This document shows, in pieces, positions 1-8,534 of a DNA stretch of 64,000 nucleotides. Where the stretch lies: positions 83,523 to 147,522 of the forward strand of contig CALRKY020000001.1 of assembly GCA_943368345.1 (NCBI GenBank). Direction: 5' to 3'. The notes under the pieces are model-generated. The model ran no database searches and had not been told where the DNA came from. It saw only the letters and a program-made list of their open reading frames with translations. The translations under genes and the position numbers were made by a program. Every line of letters begins with the position of its first letter. Within the stretch, counting starts at the first letter, position 1. The DNA comes from JADCGM01 sp943368345. Its GTDB lineage: Bacteria; Pseudomonadota; Alphaproteobacteria; Sphingomonadales; Sphingomonadaceae.

Positions 1-60
1 GAGGGAGCCTGACCTCCTAAATATTTGCGATATGACGTCAAATCCGGGAGAGATGTGGCG

Positions 61-465
61 ATGACCAGCCATCCCGTTTTCACCCTGTCGTTGACACCCG
101 GCCCTGACGACATCGATGTGCTGGGGCATGTCAACAACGCCGTCTATGTCCGCTGGATGCAGGAAATTGCCGTCGCCCATTGGCAGGCGGTCGCCCGTGC
201 CGAGGACATTGTGCGATTTGTCTGGGTCGTGACCCGGCATGAGATTGACTATCGCCGCCCAACCCTGCCCGGCGAGACACTGACCTGCCGGACCTGGGTG
301 GGGGTGCCGCAAGGCGCGCGCTTTGACCGGCTTGTCGAATTCACCGGATCGGACGGTCAAGTCAAAGCCGCCGCGCGCACGGTCTGGGCACTCGTCGACC
401 GGGCCAGTCAGCGCCCGTTGCGAATCCCAAAAGAATTGGTCGCGCCGTTCCTTGCGCAACCCTGA
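61..465 (+). CDS. Acyl-CoA thioesterase, 4HBT hotdog-fold family
   Basis: A 134-residue protein of the size and pattern of single hotdog-domain thioesterases, which hydrolyse acyl-CoA thioesters in the cytoplasm. The N-terminal part has the 4HBT signature: 'DDIDVLGHVNNAVYVRWM' matches the D-x-x-GHVNN-x-x-Y-x-x-W/F motif, in which the Asp is the usual catalytic residue. I start at the ATG at 61, preceded by GGGAG about 10 nt upstream; an in-frame TTG at 25 has no such site. The substrate cannot be told from sequence. The gene stands alone before the NlpC/P60 gene on the same strand. Confidence 0.85.
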   Translation: MTSHPVFTLSLTPGPDDIDVLGHVNNAVYVRWMQEIAVAHWQAVARAEDIVRFVWVVTRHEIDYRRPTLPGETLTCRTWVGVPQGARFDRLVEFTGSDGQVKAAARTVWALVDRASQRPLRIPKELVAPFLAQP

Positions 466-532
466 TCATCCGGCGGCTTGAACGCGCCGCCGCTGTCCGG
501 TTATCCTGACCGCAGAACTTGAATGGGGGCGG

Positions 533-1459
533 ATGGCAATGCGGCAAAGCGACGAAGGTGCGCCCTCCTCGCATGCTCTGGTCAATCGGCAGGTCCGGTT
601 GGCTGTGACACCACCGGACTTTGACAAGCGCATGAATGTTTGCCGTCCGGATCTTGCCGATATTGCTTTGGCGGACCGGGTGTCGGCTGCCCATTATGCC
701 TCCCCGGTCCTGTTGACCTGCCGCACCGACCGAGCGGCGATGAAGGGTCGGCCGAGCATATCCGCGACCAATGTGTCGGAACTGCTGTTCGGTGAAGCCT
801 TTGCCGCGTTTGAAATCGGTGGTGGCTGGGCCTGGGGGCAAAGCCTGCACGACGGCTATGTCGGCTATGTCGCGGAATCGGCGTTGGGCCCGGTTGGGCA
901 AGGATCGACGCATTGGGTCAGCGCGCCCGACGCCTGGCTTTTCTCCGCCGCCGATATCAAGTCGCCACCCGTCTCGGCGCTGCCGATGAATGCACAGCTG
1001 TCGGTCACCGGTCAGTCCGAGGCCTTCCACGTCGTCGGGACGCTTGGGTTCGTCCACGACCGGCATTTGTCGGGTTTGGCGGTGCGGCCGAACGATCCTT
1101 TGGACGTTGCCAAGGCGTTTCTCGGTACACCCTATCTCTGGGGCGGGCGGACGCGGCGGGGGATTGACTGTTCCGGGTTGATTCAAGCCGCGCTGATGGC
1201 CTGCGGCCTCCCCTGCCCCCGCGACACCGATCAGCAGCGCAAGGCGCTCGGCAACGCGGTCGATCCAGCCGAAATTCGGCAGGGCGACATTGTGTTTTTT
1301 CCCGGACATGTCGGGATCATGGCGAGCAACGCCGACCTGCTGCACGCCAATGCATTCTGGATGACCACCGTGATCGAACCGCTGGCCGACGTGACCGGGC
1401 GTCTCCGCCCCGATCACGCCGAACCAATTTTGGCGGTGCGCCGCCTTACTTCGGTTTGA
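533..1459 (+). CDS. NlpC/P60 family cell-wall peptidase with SH3-like region
   Basis: 308 residues. The C-terminal ~120 residues are an NlpC/P60 (C40) cysteine peptidase domain: the nucleophile is Cys213 in 'GIDCSGL' and the catalytic His is His259 in 'FPGHVGIM'. The N-terminal half resembles the bacterial SH3-like segments that precede this domain in gamma-D-glutamyl-diamino-acid endopeptidases, which cut peptidoglycan stem peptides. No clear signal peptide is visible, so export is uncertain, or the protein acts on recycled peptides in the cytoplasm. The ATG at 533 follows a G-rich stretch; an ATG two codons later is possible. The 3' end overlaps the convergent methyltransferase gene by 14 nt. 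Confidence 0.85.
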   Translation: MAMRQSDEGAPSSHALVNRQVRLAVTPPDFDKRMNVCRPDLADIALADRVSAAHYASPVLLTCRTDRAAMKGRPSISATNVSELLFGEAFAAFEIGGGWAWGQSLHDGYVGYVAESALGPVGQGSTHWVSAPDAWLFSAADIKSPPVSALPMNAQLSVTGQSEAFHVVGTLGFVHDRHLSGLAVRPNDPLDVAKAFLGTPYLWGGRTRRGIDCSGLIQAALMACGLPCPRDTDQQRKALGNAVDPAEIRQGDIVFFPGHVGIMASNADLLHANAFWMTTVIEPLADVTGRLRPDHAEPILAVRRLTSV

Positions 1460-2252
1460 CGAAGCGCAGCGTCATCCGGTCAGATTCGCCGATGGCGGTA
1501 TATTTTGCCCGGTCGGTATCACCCTCGCGGTAATTGGGCGGCAGGGTCCAGACGCCCTTGGGATAGTCGGCCGTGTCCTTGGCATTTGCGTTGATTTCGG
1601 ACTCGGCGACGAACTTGAACCCAGCGTCGGCAGCGAGCTTCTTGACCGCGGAGACCTTCATATAGCCGCTCGATTTCATCGCCTCGTCACTGCGCGACTC
1701 CGGCAGGCGGTGCTCTTCCAGGCACAAGGTCCCGCCGGGCTTCAGCGTATCGTAAAACGCCTTGAACGCCTCCGGCGCGAATCCGGCGATGTACCAATTG
1801 TGGACGTTGCGGAAGGTCAGCAGGAGATCGGCAGACTTGGCCGGTGCGATCTGATCGTAAAGCCCCTTGCCAAAGGCCGCGACCTTCACCTCGGCATAGA
1901 CCGGGTCGCTCGCCAATTTGGCCTTAAAGGTTTCCACCGCCTTGGCGGCGTTGGGGCTTGCCGCCGGGTTGTTGTGCGCCGCGATATAGGTACCGCGCTT
2001 CAGCATCGCGGGGGCAATCACTTCGGTGTACCAACCCGCCGACGGCGAAATTTCAACGACGGTCCGACCGGCCCTCAGACCGCAGAATTCCAGCGTCTGC
2101 TTGGGGTGGCGATAGGCGTCTCGCGCGGAACTGGCCGCAGACCGGTGTGCGCCGGCAATGGCCTTGTCGAGCGCTGCTGACATCGAACGGTCAGCGGCGA
2201 CAGCGGGGACGGTCAGCGATGCTGCGACAGCAGCGAGCAACGGACGATACAT
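1446..2252 (-). CDS. Exported class I SAM-methyltransferase-like protein (paralogue A)
   Basis: 268 residues. The start is the ATG at 2252 with GGGAG just upstream. The first ~20 residues form a signal peptide (positively charged start, Ala/Leu/Val core, 'AVAAD' cleavage region). The rest has a class I methyltransferase pattern: 'VVEISPSAGWYTEV' resembles motif I, and 'FRNVHNW' and 'LKPGGTLCLEEHR' match the later strands. A second protein with the same layout lies at 48653-49345. Export is odd for a SAM-dependent enzyme because SAM is cytosolic, so the fold may have been reused in the periplasm. The function is not known to me. Confidence 0.8.
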   Translation of the reverse strand: MYRPLLAAVAASLTVPAVAADRSMSAALDKAIAGAHRSAASSARDAYRHPKQTLEFCGLRAGRTVVEISPSAGWYTEVIAPAMLKRGTYIAAHNNPAASPNAAKAVETFKAKLASDPVYAEVKVAAFGKGLYDQIAPAKSADLLLTFRNVHNWYIAGFAPEAFKAFYDTLKPGGTLCLEEHRLPESRSDEAMKSSGYMKVSAVKKLAADAGFKFVAESEINANAKDTADYPKGVWTLPPNYREGDTDRAKYTAIGESDRMTLRFVKPK

Positions 2253-2320
2253 GCAAATCTCCCAGGAAAAATCCAATCCCCCGCTGCCATATAACAAGGC
2301 TTCCGCTAACAGCCTAGAAC

Positions 2321-2533
2321 ATGGACGAGAGGACGACGATTTTTCTGTTGGCGCTTGCCGTCATAACTGGCGCGTTCGCCCTATGGCAGGGCAGCCGCAA
2401 ACGCCCATTCGGGCAGGTTGCGCTTTTCCCGTGGACTGGCCTGCTGTTCACCGCGATTGTCGGGGCCCTGTTCCTGCTGGTGCACTTGCTGGCGCTCGCT
2501 GGCCTACAGGTCGGCCAGTCGCCAATCCCCTGA
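2321..2533 (+). CDS. Small two-helix membrane protein
   Basis: 70 residues with two hydrophobic segments (about residues 7-21 and 37-61) joined by a short basic loop, as expected for a small inner-membrane protein. It lies between the divergent methyltransferase gene and cmk, about 50 nt upstream of cmk on the same strand. I do not recognise a family. The length, hydrophobic periodicity and free standing between two solid genes support it as real. Confidence 0.6.
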   Translation: MDERTTIFLLALAVITGAFALWQGSRKRPFGQVALFPWTGLLFTAIVGALFLLVHLLALAGLQVGQSPIP

Positions 2534-2585
2534 CCGATCATCTGTCGGCTTGTACACCGGTCGCGGCGCTCTATAAGCCCCGCCC

Positions 2586-3248
2586 GTGACCGCTCGATCC
2601 GACACCCTCGTCATTGCCGTTGATGGGCCCGCCGCCAGCGGCAAAGGGACCATCGCGCGCGCATTGGCACGCCACTACGGCCTGCCGCACCTCGATACCG
2701 GGAAACTCTACCGGGCCGTCGGGTTGTCGGTGCGCTTGCGGGAACAGGACCCGAGTGATCCGGTGATCGCGGAGGAACATGCCCAGACCCTCGACCCGAC
2801 TTTGCTCGATGAGCCGGACCTGATGAGCGGCGAAAACGCGCTGTCGGCGTCAATCGTCTCGGCGCATCCCGGTGTCCGTGCCGCCCTGCTCAAGCGTCAG
2901 CATGATTTCGCCGGACAAGCGGGCGGCGCGGTGCTGGATGGCCGCGATATTGGCACGGTGATCTGCCCGGACGCGGCGGCCAAGCTGTTTGTCACGGCCC
3001 GACCAGAGGTGCGTGCCACACGGCGTCATATCGAGTTGTCGAACGCCGGTGGCGCCCGGCCCTTTGCCGACGTTCTGGCCGATATTGCCGCCCGGGATGC
3101 CCGCGATTCGGGGCGAGACACGGCTCCTTTGGTGATGGCGGATGACGCCCTGTTGCTCGACACGAGTGATTTGGCTATAGACGCCGCCGTCCGGCGAGCC
3201 ATTGCGCTCGTGGAATCAAAGATCAGCGCGGTGCGCGAGCGGGACTGA
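2586..3248 (+). CDS. cmk: Cytidylate kinase
   Basis: 220 residues, the usual length of bacterial CMP/dCMP kinase, which transfers phosphate from ATP to (d)CMP in pyrimidine salvage and supply. The Walker A loop 'GPAASGKGT' is near residue 15, followed by the CMP-binding 'DTGKLYRAV', and 'LDGRDIGTVICPDA' is the conserved NMP-kinase core. The start is a GTG at 2586, fixed by the position of the P-loop. It lies directly upstream of rpsA, a pairing conserved in proteobacteria. Confidence 0.96.
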   Translation: MTARSDTLVIAVDGPAASGKGTIARALARHYGLPHLDTGKLYRAVGLSVRLREQDPSDPVIAEEHAQTLDPTLLDEPDLMSGENALSASIVSAHPGVRAALLKRQHDFAGQAGGAVLDGRDIGTVICPDAAAKLFVTARPEVRATRRHIELSNAGGARPFADVLADIAARDARDSGRDTAPLVMADDALLLDTSDLAIDAAVRRAIALVESKISAVRERD

Positions 3249-3384
3249 CCGTCCGGCTTCGCGCCCGTTCGTTGTTTCACGGACACCTTGAAACGGAGGC
3301 AATGGTGCCGCCGTCACGCTTTGTGAGCCCATCGCCCAATCCGGCCCGGCCGCATCCGACCAAACCCGAAAGCAATCCCAAAAC

Positions 3385-5142
3385 ATGGCAACTGCCGCCC
3401 AACCCACCCGTGACGATTTCGCCGCTATGCTTGAAGCTTCCCTTGGGGAGAGCCAGAGCTTTGAGGGGCGTGTCGTCAAGGGCACTGTTACCGCAATCGA
3501 AAATGACATGGCCGTCATCGATGTTGGCCTGAAATCCGAAGGCCGCGTTGCTCTGCGCGAATTCGCCATGCCCGGCCAGCGCGCCGAAATTTCGGTTGGT
3601 GACATTGTTGAAGTCTATGTCGACCGCGTCGAAAACAGCCACGGCGAAGCCATGCTATCCCGCGACCGCGCCCGCCGCGAAGCCGCTTGGGACAAGCTGG
3701 AAACCCAGCACACCGCAGGCGAACGCGTCGAAGGCACGATCTTTGGCCGCGTCAAGGGTGGTTTCACCGTTGATCTGTCCGGTGCTGTCGCCTTCCTTCC
3801 GGGGTCACAGGTTGATATCCGCCCGGTCCGCGATGTCGGCCCGCTGATGAACATGCCGCAGCCGTTCGTGATCCTGAAGATGGACCGCAAACGTGGCAAT
3901 ATCGTCGTGTCGCGCCGTTCCATCCTCGAAGAGACCCGCGCCGAGCAGCGCACCGGCCTGATCCTGACCCTTGCCGAGGGCCAGATCGTCGACGGCGTCG
4001 TCAAGAACATCACCGACTATGGTGCCTTCGTCGATCTCGGCGGCATCGACGGCCTGCTGCATGTCACCGACATGAGCTACAAGCGCGTCGGCCATCCGTC
4101 CGAAGTTCTGAACATCGGCGACACCGTCAAGGTGCAGATCGTCCGGATCAACAAGGATACCCAGCGCATCAGCCTTGGCATGAAGCAGCTGGAAAATGAT
4201 CCGTGGGCTGGCGCTGGCACCAAATATGCCGTTGACAGCCGCTTCAAGGGCCGCGTCACCAACATCACCGAATATGGTGCGTTTGTTGAACTTGAGGCTG
4301 GTATCGAAGGCCTCGTGCACGTCTCCGAAATGTCGTGGGTTAAAAAGAATGTCCACCCCGGCAAAATCGTTTCGACCAGCCAAGAAGTTGAAGTCGTGGT
4401 GCTCGAGGTTGACGAGGATAAGCGGCGCATCTCGCTCGGGCTCAAGCAAGCGCAGCGCAACCCGTGGGAAGTATTTGCCGAAACTCATCCAATCGGTGCA
4501 ATCGTCGAGGGCGAAGTCAAGAATTCGACCGAATTCGGCCTGTTCATCGGGCTCGATGGCGACGTCGACGGCATGGTCCACATGTCCGACATCGCCTGGG
4601 GCGTCGCTGGAGAGTCGGCTCTCACCCTGCACCACAAGGGCGAAACCGTCCGCGCCGTGGTCAAGGAAATCGACGTCGAGCGCGAGCGTATTTCGCTTTC
4701 GATCAAGGATGTCGACAATGCCGGTCAGACCGACACTGCGTCCCCACGGGCCGCACGCGCCAAGGTCGCGATTTCAACCGGTGAAGGCGGTGGCAGCGCC
4801 GGCGGCATCCGCAAGAATGCCATCGTCACGGTCACTGTCATGGCGATCACCGATGGTGGCCTTGACGTGTCGCTCGCCGACGAAGCCGGTTCGGGCTTCA
4901 TCAAGCGCGCCGAACTCAGCCGCGACCGCGACGAACAGCGTCCGGACCGGTTCCAGGTCGGCCAGAAGCTTGATGCCATGGTCACCGGATTTGACCGCGG
5001 CAAGAAGCCGACCCTGTCGATCAAAGCGATGCAGATCGCCGACGAGAAGCAGGCGGTTGCACAATATGGGTCGTCCGACTCGGGTGCATCGCTGGGCGAC
5101 ATTCTCGGCGCGGCGCTCAACAAAGCGCGCGAGTCGAAATAG
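3385..5142 (+). CDS. rpsA: 30S ribosomal protein S1
   Basis: 585 residues with a string of S1/OB-fold repeats. The clearest are around residues 195-270 ('VDGVVKNITDYGAFVDL'), 280-360 ('KGRVTNITEYGAFVEL') and 370-455 ('VEGEVKNSTEFGLFIGL'). A more diverged repeat occupies residues ~480-560, and two N-terminal repeats bind the ribosome. S1 recruits mRNA to the 30S subunit. The sequence before the ATG is poor in purines, with no strong ribosome-binding site, as is common for rpsA because S1 controls its own translation. A strong hairpin terminator follows the stop codon. Confidence 0.97.
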   Translation: MATAAQPTRDDFAAMLEASLGESQSFEGRVVKGTVTAIENDMAVIDVGLKSEGRVALREFAMPGQRAEISVGDIVEVYVDRVENSHGEAMLSRDRARREAAWDKLETQHTAGERVEGTIFGRVKGGFTVDLSGAVAFLPGSQVDIRPVRDVGPLMNMPQPFVILKMDRKRGNIVVSRRSILEETRAEQRTGLILTLAEGQIVDGVVKNITDYGAFVDLGGIDGLLHVTDMSYKRVGHPSEVLNIGDTVKVQIVRINKDTQRISLGMKQLENDPWAGAGTKYAVDSRFKGRVTNITEYGAFVELEAGIEGLVHVSEMSWVKKNVHPGKIVSTSQEVEVVVLEVDEDKRRISLGLKQAQRNPWEVFAETHPIGAIVEGEVKNSTEFGLFIGLDGDVDGMVHMSDIAWGVAGESALTLHHKGETVRAVVKEIDVERERISLSIKDVDNAGQTDTASPRAARAKVAISTGEGGGSAGGIRKNAIVTVTVMAITDGGLDVSLADEAGSGFIKRAELSRDRDEQRPDRFQVGQKLDAMVTGFDRGKKPTLSIKAMQIADEKQAVAQYGSSDSGASLGDILGAALNKARESK

Positions 5143-5174
5143 TCCCGGTCACTGAACTTTTGCGAGAATTGGCG

Positions 5175-5215
5175 AACGCCCCGTCGGTTTCGACCGGCGG
5201 GGCGTTTGTTTTCAG
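5175..5215 (+). terminator. Rho-independent terminator after rpsA
   Basis: A 14-bp stem with one G-T pair: AACGCCCCGTCGGT pairs with ACCGGCGGGGCGTT around a 4-nt loop, followed by TTGTTTTC. It sits about 35 nt after the rpsA stop and ahead of ihfB, separating the two transcription units. Confidence 0.88.
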
Positions 5216-5343
5216 ATAAATGACAGCCAACCGGCGATTGCGATGGCGGAATTCGGTGCTTTCGCTTGATTCTTCGGATGCGAGCGGTCAAGTTTGCGCC
5301 GCCGTCCGCATATCGGCGGCAAGGGGCGAGATCGAGGGGGCTC

Positions 5344-5622
5344 ATGATCCGGTCGGAACTTATTGCAAAGGTCGCGCAGGATAACCCGCATCTGGGTGCC
5401 CGCGAGATTGAGCGCGTTGTTGCAACCGTGTTCGACACCATCATTGACACCCTGTCGAGCGGCGGCCGTGTCGAGCTTCGCGGCTTCGGCGCTTTTTCAA
5501 CCCGCGCCCGCGACGGACGCACCGGTCGCAACCCCCGCACCGGCGAGCCCGTCCCCGTCATCGCCAAGCGCGTCCCCTATTTCAAACCCGGCAAGGAACT
5601 GCGCGAGAAGTTGAACGCCTAG
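5344..5622 (+). CDS. ihfB: Integration host factor subunit beta
   Basis: 92 residues, typical for IHF-beta. It opens with the family start 'MIRSELIAKVAQ' and carries the DNA-intercalating arm 'GRNPRTGEPV' followed by 'FKPGKELREKLN'. IHF is a sequence-specific DNA-bending heterodimer used in recombination and in sigma-54 promoter activation, which fits the two sigma-54-type promoters in this window. The ATG at 5344 is preceded by GAGGGGG; in-frame codons upstream are not part of the conserved protein. Its place after cmk-rpsA is conserved in many proteobacteria. The alpha subunit is not in the window. Confidence 0.95.
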   Translation: MIRSELIAKVAQDNPHLGAREIERVVATVFDTIIDTLSSGGRVELRGFGAFSTRARDGRTGRNPRTGEPVPVIAKRVPYFKPGKELREKLNA

Positions 5623-5678
5623 GGAGCGCTCCGCACTTGCCCTAGCGCTCGCGGCCCTGCTCCGCTAAACTCCCGCCC

Positions 5679-6020
5679 ATGCGGTTTCTCTCCTATCTGT
5701 TTTTTGCGCTGATCATCTTTGCGCTTGCGGCTTTTGCGGCGGCGAACTGGGTGATGGTCACGGTCAAGCTGTTGCCGTCGTGGGAACTGGTGATCCGGTT
5801 GCCGGTGTTGATGTTCGCCATGCTGATGATCGGAGCCTTGCCTGCAACACTCATGCATTCGGTCAGCAAATGGTCGTGGCGGCGGAAACTCACACGGACC
5901 GAACGCGAACTGGAAAATTCGCGGGTCGTGAGCACCGAACCGACCGTGTCGCCCCCGGCAAATGCCGGCGCAATGCCACCGCAGGCGCAGCCGTTGATCG
6001 TGCCGCCGGCGGGCGCATGA
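5679..6020 (+). CDS. lapA: LapA-family (DUF1049) inner-membrane protein
   Basis: 113 residues with two membrane helices (about residues 4-26 and 42-64) followed by a basic cytoplasmic tail 'WSWRRKLTRTERELE' with coiled-coil tendency. This is the layout of LapA/DUF1049 proteins, which in enterobacteria work with LapB in lipopolysaccharide and LpxC control. No lapB gene is adjacent. The stop overlaps the pyrF start by 4 nt, so it is the first gene of the pyrF-trp-accD-folC chain. The tail ends in a low-complexity Pro/Ala-rich stretch. Confidence 0.8.
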   Translation: MRFLSYLFFALIIFALAAFAAANWVMVTVKLLPSWELVIRLPVLMFAMLMIGALPATLMHSVSKWSWRRKLTRTERELENSRVVSTEPTVSPPANAGAMPPQAQPLIVPPAGA

Positions 6021-6691
6021 ACCCGGTTTTTGTTGGAATCGACACCGGTGATCTGAACCGGGCCGAAGCGCTGGCGCGCGCGGTTGCGCCGCATGTTGGC
6101 GGGTTGAAACTCGGCCTGGAATTTTTCATGGCCAACGGACCGGCGGGCGTTCGGCAGATGGCGGCGCTTGGCCTGCCGATCTTCCTCGATGTGAAGCTCT
6201 ACGATATTCCCAATACCGTTGCCGGTGCGATGCGGTCGCTGTCGGCCCTCGATCTGGCGATCATCAACGTCCATGCCTCCGGCGGGTCGGCGATGATGCG
6301 CGCTGCACGGGAGGCCTGTGCTCCGGCGACCAAGGTCATTGGCGTCACCGTGCTAACCAGCATGGACGCAAGCGACTTGGCTGATGCGGGGGTGGCCGCA
6401 ACACCCGACGCGCAGGTCGCGCGGCTTGCCGCTCTGACCCGCAAGGCCGGGTTGGACGGCGTTGTCTGTTCGGGTGCCGAGGTTGCGCAATTGAAGGCGG
6501 CATGGGCTGACGGTCTGTTCGTCGTGCCGGGAATTCGCCCCGAAGGCAGCGCCGTTGGCGACCAGAAACGGGTGATGACACCGGCCGAGGCGCAGCAAGC
6601 CGGGGCCAGCATATTGGTCATCGGTCGGCCGATCACAGCTGCCAGCAATCCGGCGGCGGCGGCCGAGGCAATTGCTACCTCGCTCCTATGA
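6017..6691 (+). CDS. pyrF: Orotidine 5'-phosphate decarboxylase
   Basis: 224 residues. It catalyses the last step of UMP synthesis. The catalytic loop 'IFLDVKLYDIPNTV' carries the D-x-K-x-x-D triad, with the paired Lys in 'GGLKLGLEFF'; the phosphate-binding 'VPGIRPEG' is present near the C terminus. The ATG at 6017 overlaps the lapA stop (ATGA), and the 3' end overlaps trpF the same way. PyrF-TrpF adjacency is common in alphaproteobacteria. Sequence upstream of 6017 in this frame is the shadow of lapA. Confidence 0.96.
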   Translation: MNPVFVGIDTGDLNRAEALARAVAPHVGGLKLGLEFFMANGPAGVRQMAALGLPIFLDVKLYDIPNTVAGAMRSLSALDLAIINVHASGGSAMMRAAREACAPATKVIGVTVLTSMDASDLADAGVAATPDAQVARLAALTRKAGLDGVVCSGAEVAQLKAAWADGLFVVPGIRPEGSAVGDQKRVMTPAEAQQAGASILVIGRPITAASNPAAAAEAIATSLL

Positions 6692-7326
6692 CACTCGTCA
6701 AAATCTGCGGACTGTCCGAGCCGGACACACTCGATGCCGCCGTCGCGGCAGAGGCCGATTTGGTGGGATTTGTGTTTTACCCGCCCTCTCCCCGCGCGGT
6801 TGATCCGACGCGGGCAGCCAGTCTTGCCGCTCGCACACCTGCGCATATTGGCCGGGTCGGGGTCTTCGTTGATCCCGATGACGATCTGCTCGACCGGGCG
6901 GTGCGGCAGGCGCGGTTAACCGCGATCCAGTTGCACGGGTCGGAGACCGCCGCCCGCGTCCTTGACGTCAAGCGCCAGTTCGGACGGCCAGTCTGGAAAG
7001 CCGCCGCAGTCCGAACCCGGGCCGACATCGACGAAGCCCTGAAGTTTCGCGGCATTGCGGACTGTCTGTTGTTCGACGCCAAAGGAACGGGTGAAGACGC
7101 CTTGCCAGGCGGTAACGGCCTGTCGTTCGATTGGCGCCTGCTGGAGGGGATTGGCGTCGGCATGGCCTGGTGCCTGTCGGGCGGTCTTGATCCCGACAAT
7201 GTCCGGGAGGCACGCGCCCTGACCCGGGCGCCGCTCGTCGATGTATCATCCGGGGTTGAAGATGCGCCAGGTGTGAAGTCGGCAGCAAAAATCCGCGCAT
7301 TCATGAAGGCAGTCCGCGAACGATGA
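6688..7326 (+). CDS. trpF: Phosphoribosylanthranilate isomerase
   Basis: 212 residues. It performs the Amadori rearrangement of N-(5'-phosphoribosyl)-anthranilate in tryptophan synthesis. Family marks are 'VKICGLSEPDTL' at the N terminus with the catalytic Cys, 'VGFVFYPPSPR', 'QLHGSE', and a C-terminal 'CLSGGLDPDNVREA' and 'DVSSGVEDAPGVK' with the catalytic Asp and phosphate site. It overlaps pyrF and trpB by 4 nt on each side. Confidence 0.96.
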   Translation: MTLVKICGLSEPDTLDAAVAAEADLVGFVFYPPSPRAVDPTRAASLAARTPAHIGRVGVFVDPDDDLLDRAVRQARLTAIQLHGSETAARVLDVKRQFGRPVWKAAAVRTRADIDEALKFRGIADCLLFDAKGTGEDALPGGNGLSFDWRLLEGIGVGMAWCLSGGLDPDNVREARALTRAPLVDVSSGVEDAPGVKSAAKIRAFMKAVRER

Positions 7327-8534
7327 ACGTCGCAACAGATTTCCGGTCCGGCCCCGATGCACGCGGGCATTTCGGCGAATTCGGCGGGCGCTATGTCGCC
7401 GAAACGCTGATGCCGCTGATCCTCGATCTGGAGCGGCACTACCGGCTGGCGCAGGCCGACCCCGCCTTTACCGCTGAATTTGATGATTTGCTGAAACATT
7501 ATGTCGGCCGCCCCAGTCCGCTGTACTTTGCCAAGCGGCTGACCGAGCACTGCGGCGGCGCCAAAATTTACCTGAAACGCGACGAACTCAATCACACCGG
7601 CGCGCACAAGATCAACAATTGCATCGGCCAGATCCTGCTCGCGCGGCGGATGGGCAAGACGCGGATCATCGCGGAAACCGGCGCTGGCCAGCACGGCGTG
7701 GCGACCGCGACCGTCGCGGCGCTGTTTGGCCTCCCCTGTGTCATCTACATGGGGGCCAAGGATATCGAGCGGCAGTCCCCGAATGTGTTCCGGATGAAGT
7801 TGCTGGGGGCCGAAGTGCGCCCGGCGACGTCGGGCCGCGCGACCCTTAAAGACGCGATGAACGAGGCGCTCAGGGATTGGGTCGCCAATGTCGAAGACAC
7901 ATTTTACATCATCGGCACCGCTGCCGGCCCGCATCCCTATCCCGAGCTGGTCCGCGATTTCCAATCGGTGATCGGCCGCGAGGCGAAGGCACAGTTGCAC
8001 GAAGTCGAAGGGCGGCTGCCCGATCTGCTGATCGCGGCAATCGGGGGCGGGTCAAACGCCATCGGCCTGTTCCACCCGTTCCTCGATGATCCGTCTGTAC
8101 GGATGATTGGCGTCGAGGCCGCCGGGCGCGGGCTGGATGGTTCCGACCATGCCGCATCGCTTGCTGGTGGTCGCCCCGGTGTTCTTCACGGCAACAAAAC
8201 CTATCTGCTCCAGGACGAGGACGGCCAGATCCTCGAAGGCCATTCGATTTCCGCTGGCCTCGACTATCCCGGAATCGGCCCGGAGCACAGCTGGCTGCAC
8301 AGCATCGGCCGGGTTCAATATCAATCCGCAACTGACTCCGACGCGCTGGATGCGTTCAAGCTGCTGTGCCGGTTGGAGGGAATCATCCCGGCACTCGAAC
8401 CGGCCCATGCCCTGTCGGTGGTCACCCGCGTCGCGCCGACCATGGGCAAGGACGAGATCATCATCGCCAACCTGTGCGGACGCGGCGACAAGGATATTTT
8501 CACCGTCGCCGAAGCCTTGGGGGTGGGATTGTGA
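7323..8534 (+). CDS. trpB: Tryptophan synthase beta chain
   Basis: 403 residues, full length for TrpB1. This PLP enzyme condenses indole with serine. The PLP lysine lies in 'NHTGAHKINNCIGQ', the phosphate-binding glycine loop is 'IGGGSNAIG', and 'ETGAGQHG' is the substrate carboxylate loop. It works as alpha2-beta2 with TrpA, whose gene begins in the stop codon of this one (GTGA overlap). Confidence 0.98.
   Translation: MNVATDFRSGPDARGHFGEFGGRYVAETLMPLILDLERHYRLAQADPAFTAEFDDLLKHYVGRPSPLYFAKRLTEHCGGAKIYLKRDELNHTGAHKINNCIGQILLARRMGKTRIIAETGAGQHGVATATVAALFGLPCVIYMGAKDIERQSPNVFRMKLLGAEVRPATSGRATLKDAMNEALRDWVANVEDTFYIIGTAAGPHPYPELVRDFQSVIGREAKAQLHEVEGRLPDLLIAAIGGGSNAIGLFHPFLDDPSVRMIGVEAAGRGLDGSDHAASLAGGRPGVLHGNKTYLLQDEDGQILEGHSISAGLDYPGIGPEHSWLHSIGRVQYQSATDSDALDAFKLLCRLEGIIPALEPAHALSVVTRVAPTMGKDEIIIANLCGRGDKDIFTVAEALGVGL

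Noticed and set aside
362..1417. Long minus-strand open frame opposite the NlpC/P60 gene
   Set aside because: It is the antisense shadow of a gene with clear catalytic motifs; its translation is Arg/Pro/Gly-rich with no family pattern.
4196..5155. 319-codon plus-strand frame inside rpsA
   Set aside because: Frame-shifted reading of the S1 repeats, very Ser/Arg/Pro-rich; rpsA is certain.
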